A stretch of 5,271 nucleotides of DNA from Bacteroidales bacterium (GTDB taxonomy: Bacteria > Bacteroidota > Bacteroidia > Bacteroidales > UBA1402). A program made the translations under genes and the position numbers. The stretch is from assembly GCA_012511135.1 (NCBI GenBank), contig JAAZGQ010000128.1:1-5271 (forward strand). The letters run 5' to 3'. The notes below the pieces were generated by a model. That model was not told the origin of the DNA. It saw only the letters and a list, made by a program, of their open reading frames with translations, and did no database searches. Every line of letters begins with the position of its first letter. Positions within the stretch are counted from its first letter, which is position 1. Below are positions 5,233 to 5,271 of this stretch, piece by piece.

Positions 5233-5271
5233 AGAATAGCTTCGTGACAGGTATATCCCTGCCGCCAAATA

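Noticed and set aside
5248..5261. CAGG-TATATC-CCTG inverted repeat after the acyltransferase gene as a terminator
   Set aside because: The stem is four base pairs and no T-tract follows before the window ends.
5214..5271. A minus-strand frame entering from the right edge (ending FGGRDIPVTKLFFILLRF then stop) that could be the end of a convergent gene
   Set aside because: Only about 18 codons are visible, no motif is recognisable, and it would overlap the acyltransferase 3' end. Not enough to support a gene.

Overview
The window looks like chromosomal DNA from a Bacteroidota (Bacteroidetes) bacterium, probably an environmental or polysaccharide-degrading member of the Bacteroidales/Marinilabiliales type. 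The evidence is indirect. Three intergenic sites match the Bacteroidota -7 promoter consensus TAnnTTTG. Start codons are preceded by A/T-rich sequence rather than a strong Shine-Dalgarno. The large secreted enzyme has a signal peptide of the A|Q cleavage type and a domain mixture (GH43, BNR_4 propeller, Big_2, AGA-YXIM-type galactose-binding fold) typical of that phylum. No rRNA, tRNA, mobile element, CRISPR array or phage gene was seen.

Layout: (1) 1-351 (+) is the C-terminal part of a staphylococcal-nuclease-like (SNase/thermonuclease) protein cut by the left edge. (2) 355-1065 (-) is a classical short-chain dehydrogenase/reductase, convergent with the nuclease and only 3 bp from it. (3) 1066-1326 is a divergent intergenic region with promoter-like boxes facing each way, a 17-nt direct repeat at 32-bp period, a bulged hairpin and a GC-rich palindrome. 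(4) 1327-4221 (+) encodes a 964-residue exported multi-module carbohydrate-active protein: signal peptide, GH43 five-bladed propeller, BNR_4 propeller, Big_2 Ig-like domain, C-terminal carbohydrate-binding-like domain. (5) 4300-5232 (+) encodes a stand-alone homologue of the 2-oxo-acid dehydrogenase E2 acyltransferase catalytic domain, with its own promoter-like box. The last 39 bases hold no gene that can be supported.

The genes do not form an obvious single pathway. The large enzyme most plausibly trims plant or algal cell-wall polysaccharide outside the cytoplasm: arabinose- or xylose-containing side chains through GH43, and perhaps a uronic-acid or rhamnose linkage through BNR_4. No SusC/SusD pair, regulator or further CAZyme is visible here, so a polysaccharide utilisation locus cannot be claimed. 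The points most worth a second look are the GH43-BNR_4 fusion, the E2-like protein in which the usual catalytic His of the DHRxxDG motif is Glu, and the repeat-rich control region between the SDR and the CAZyme.
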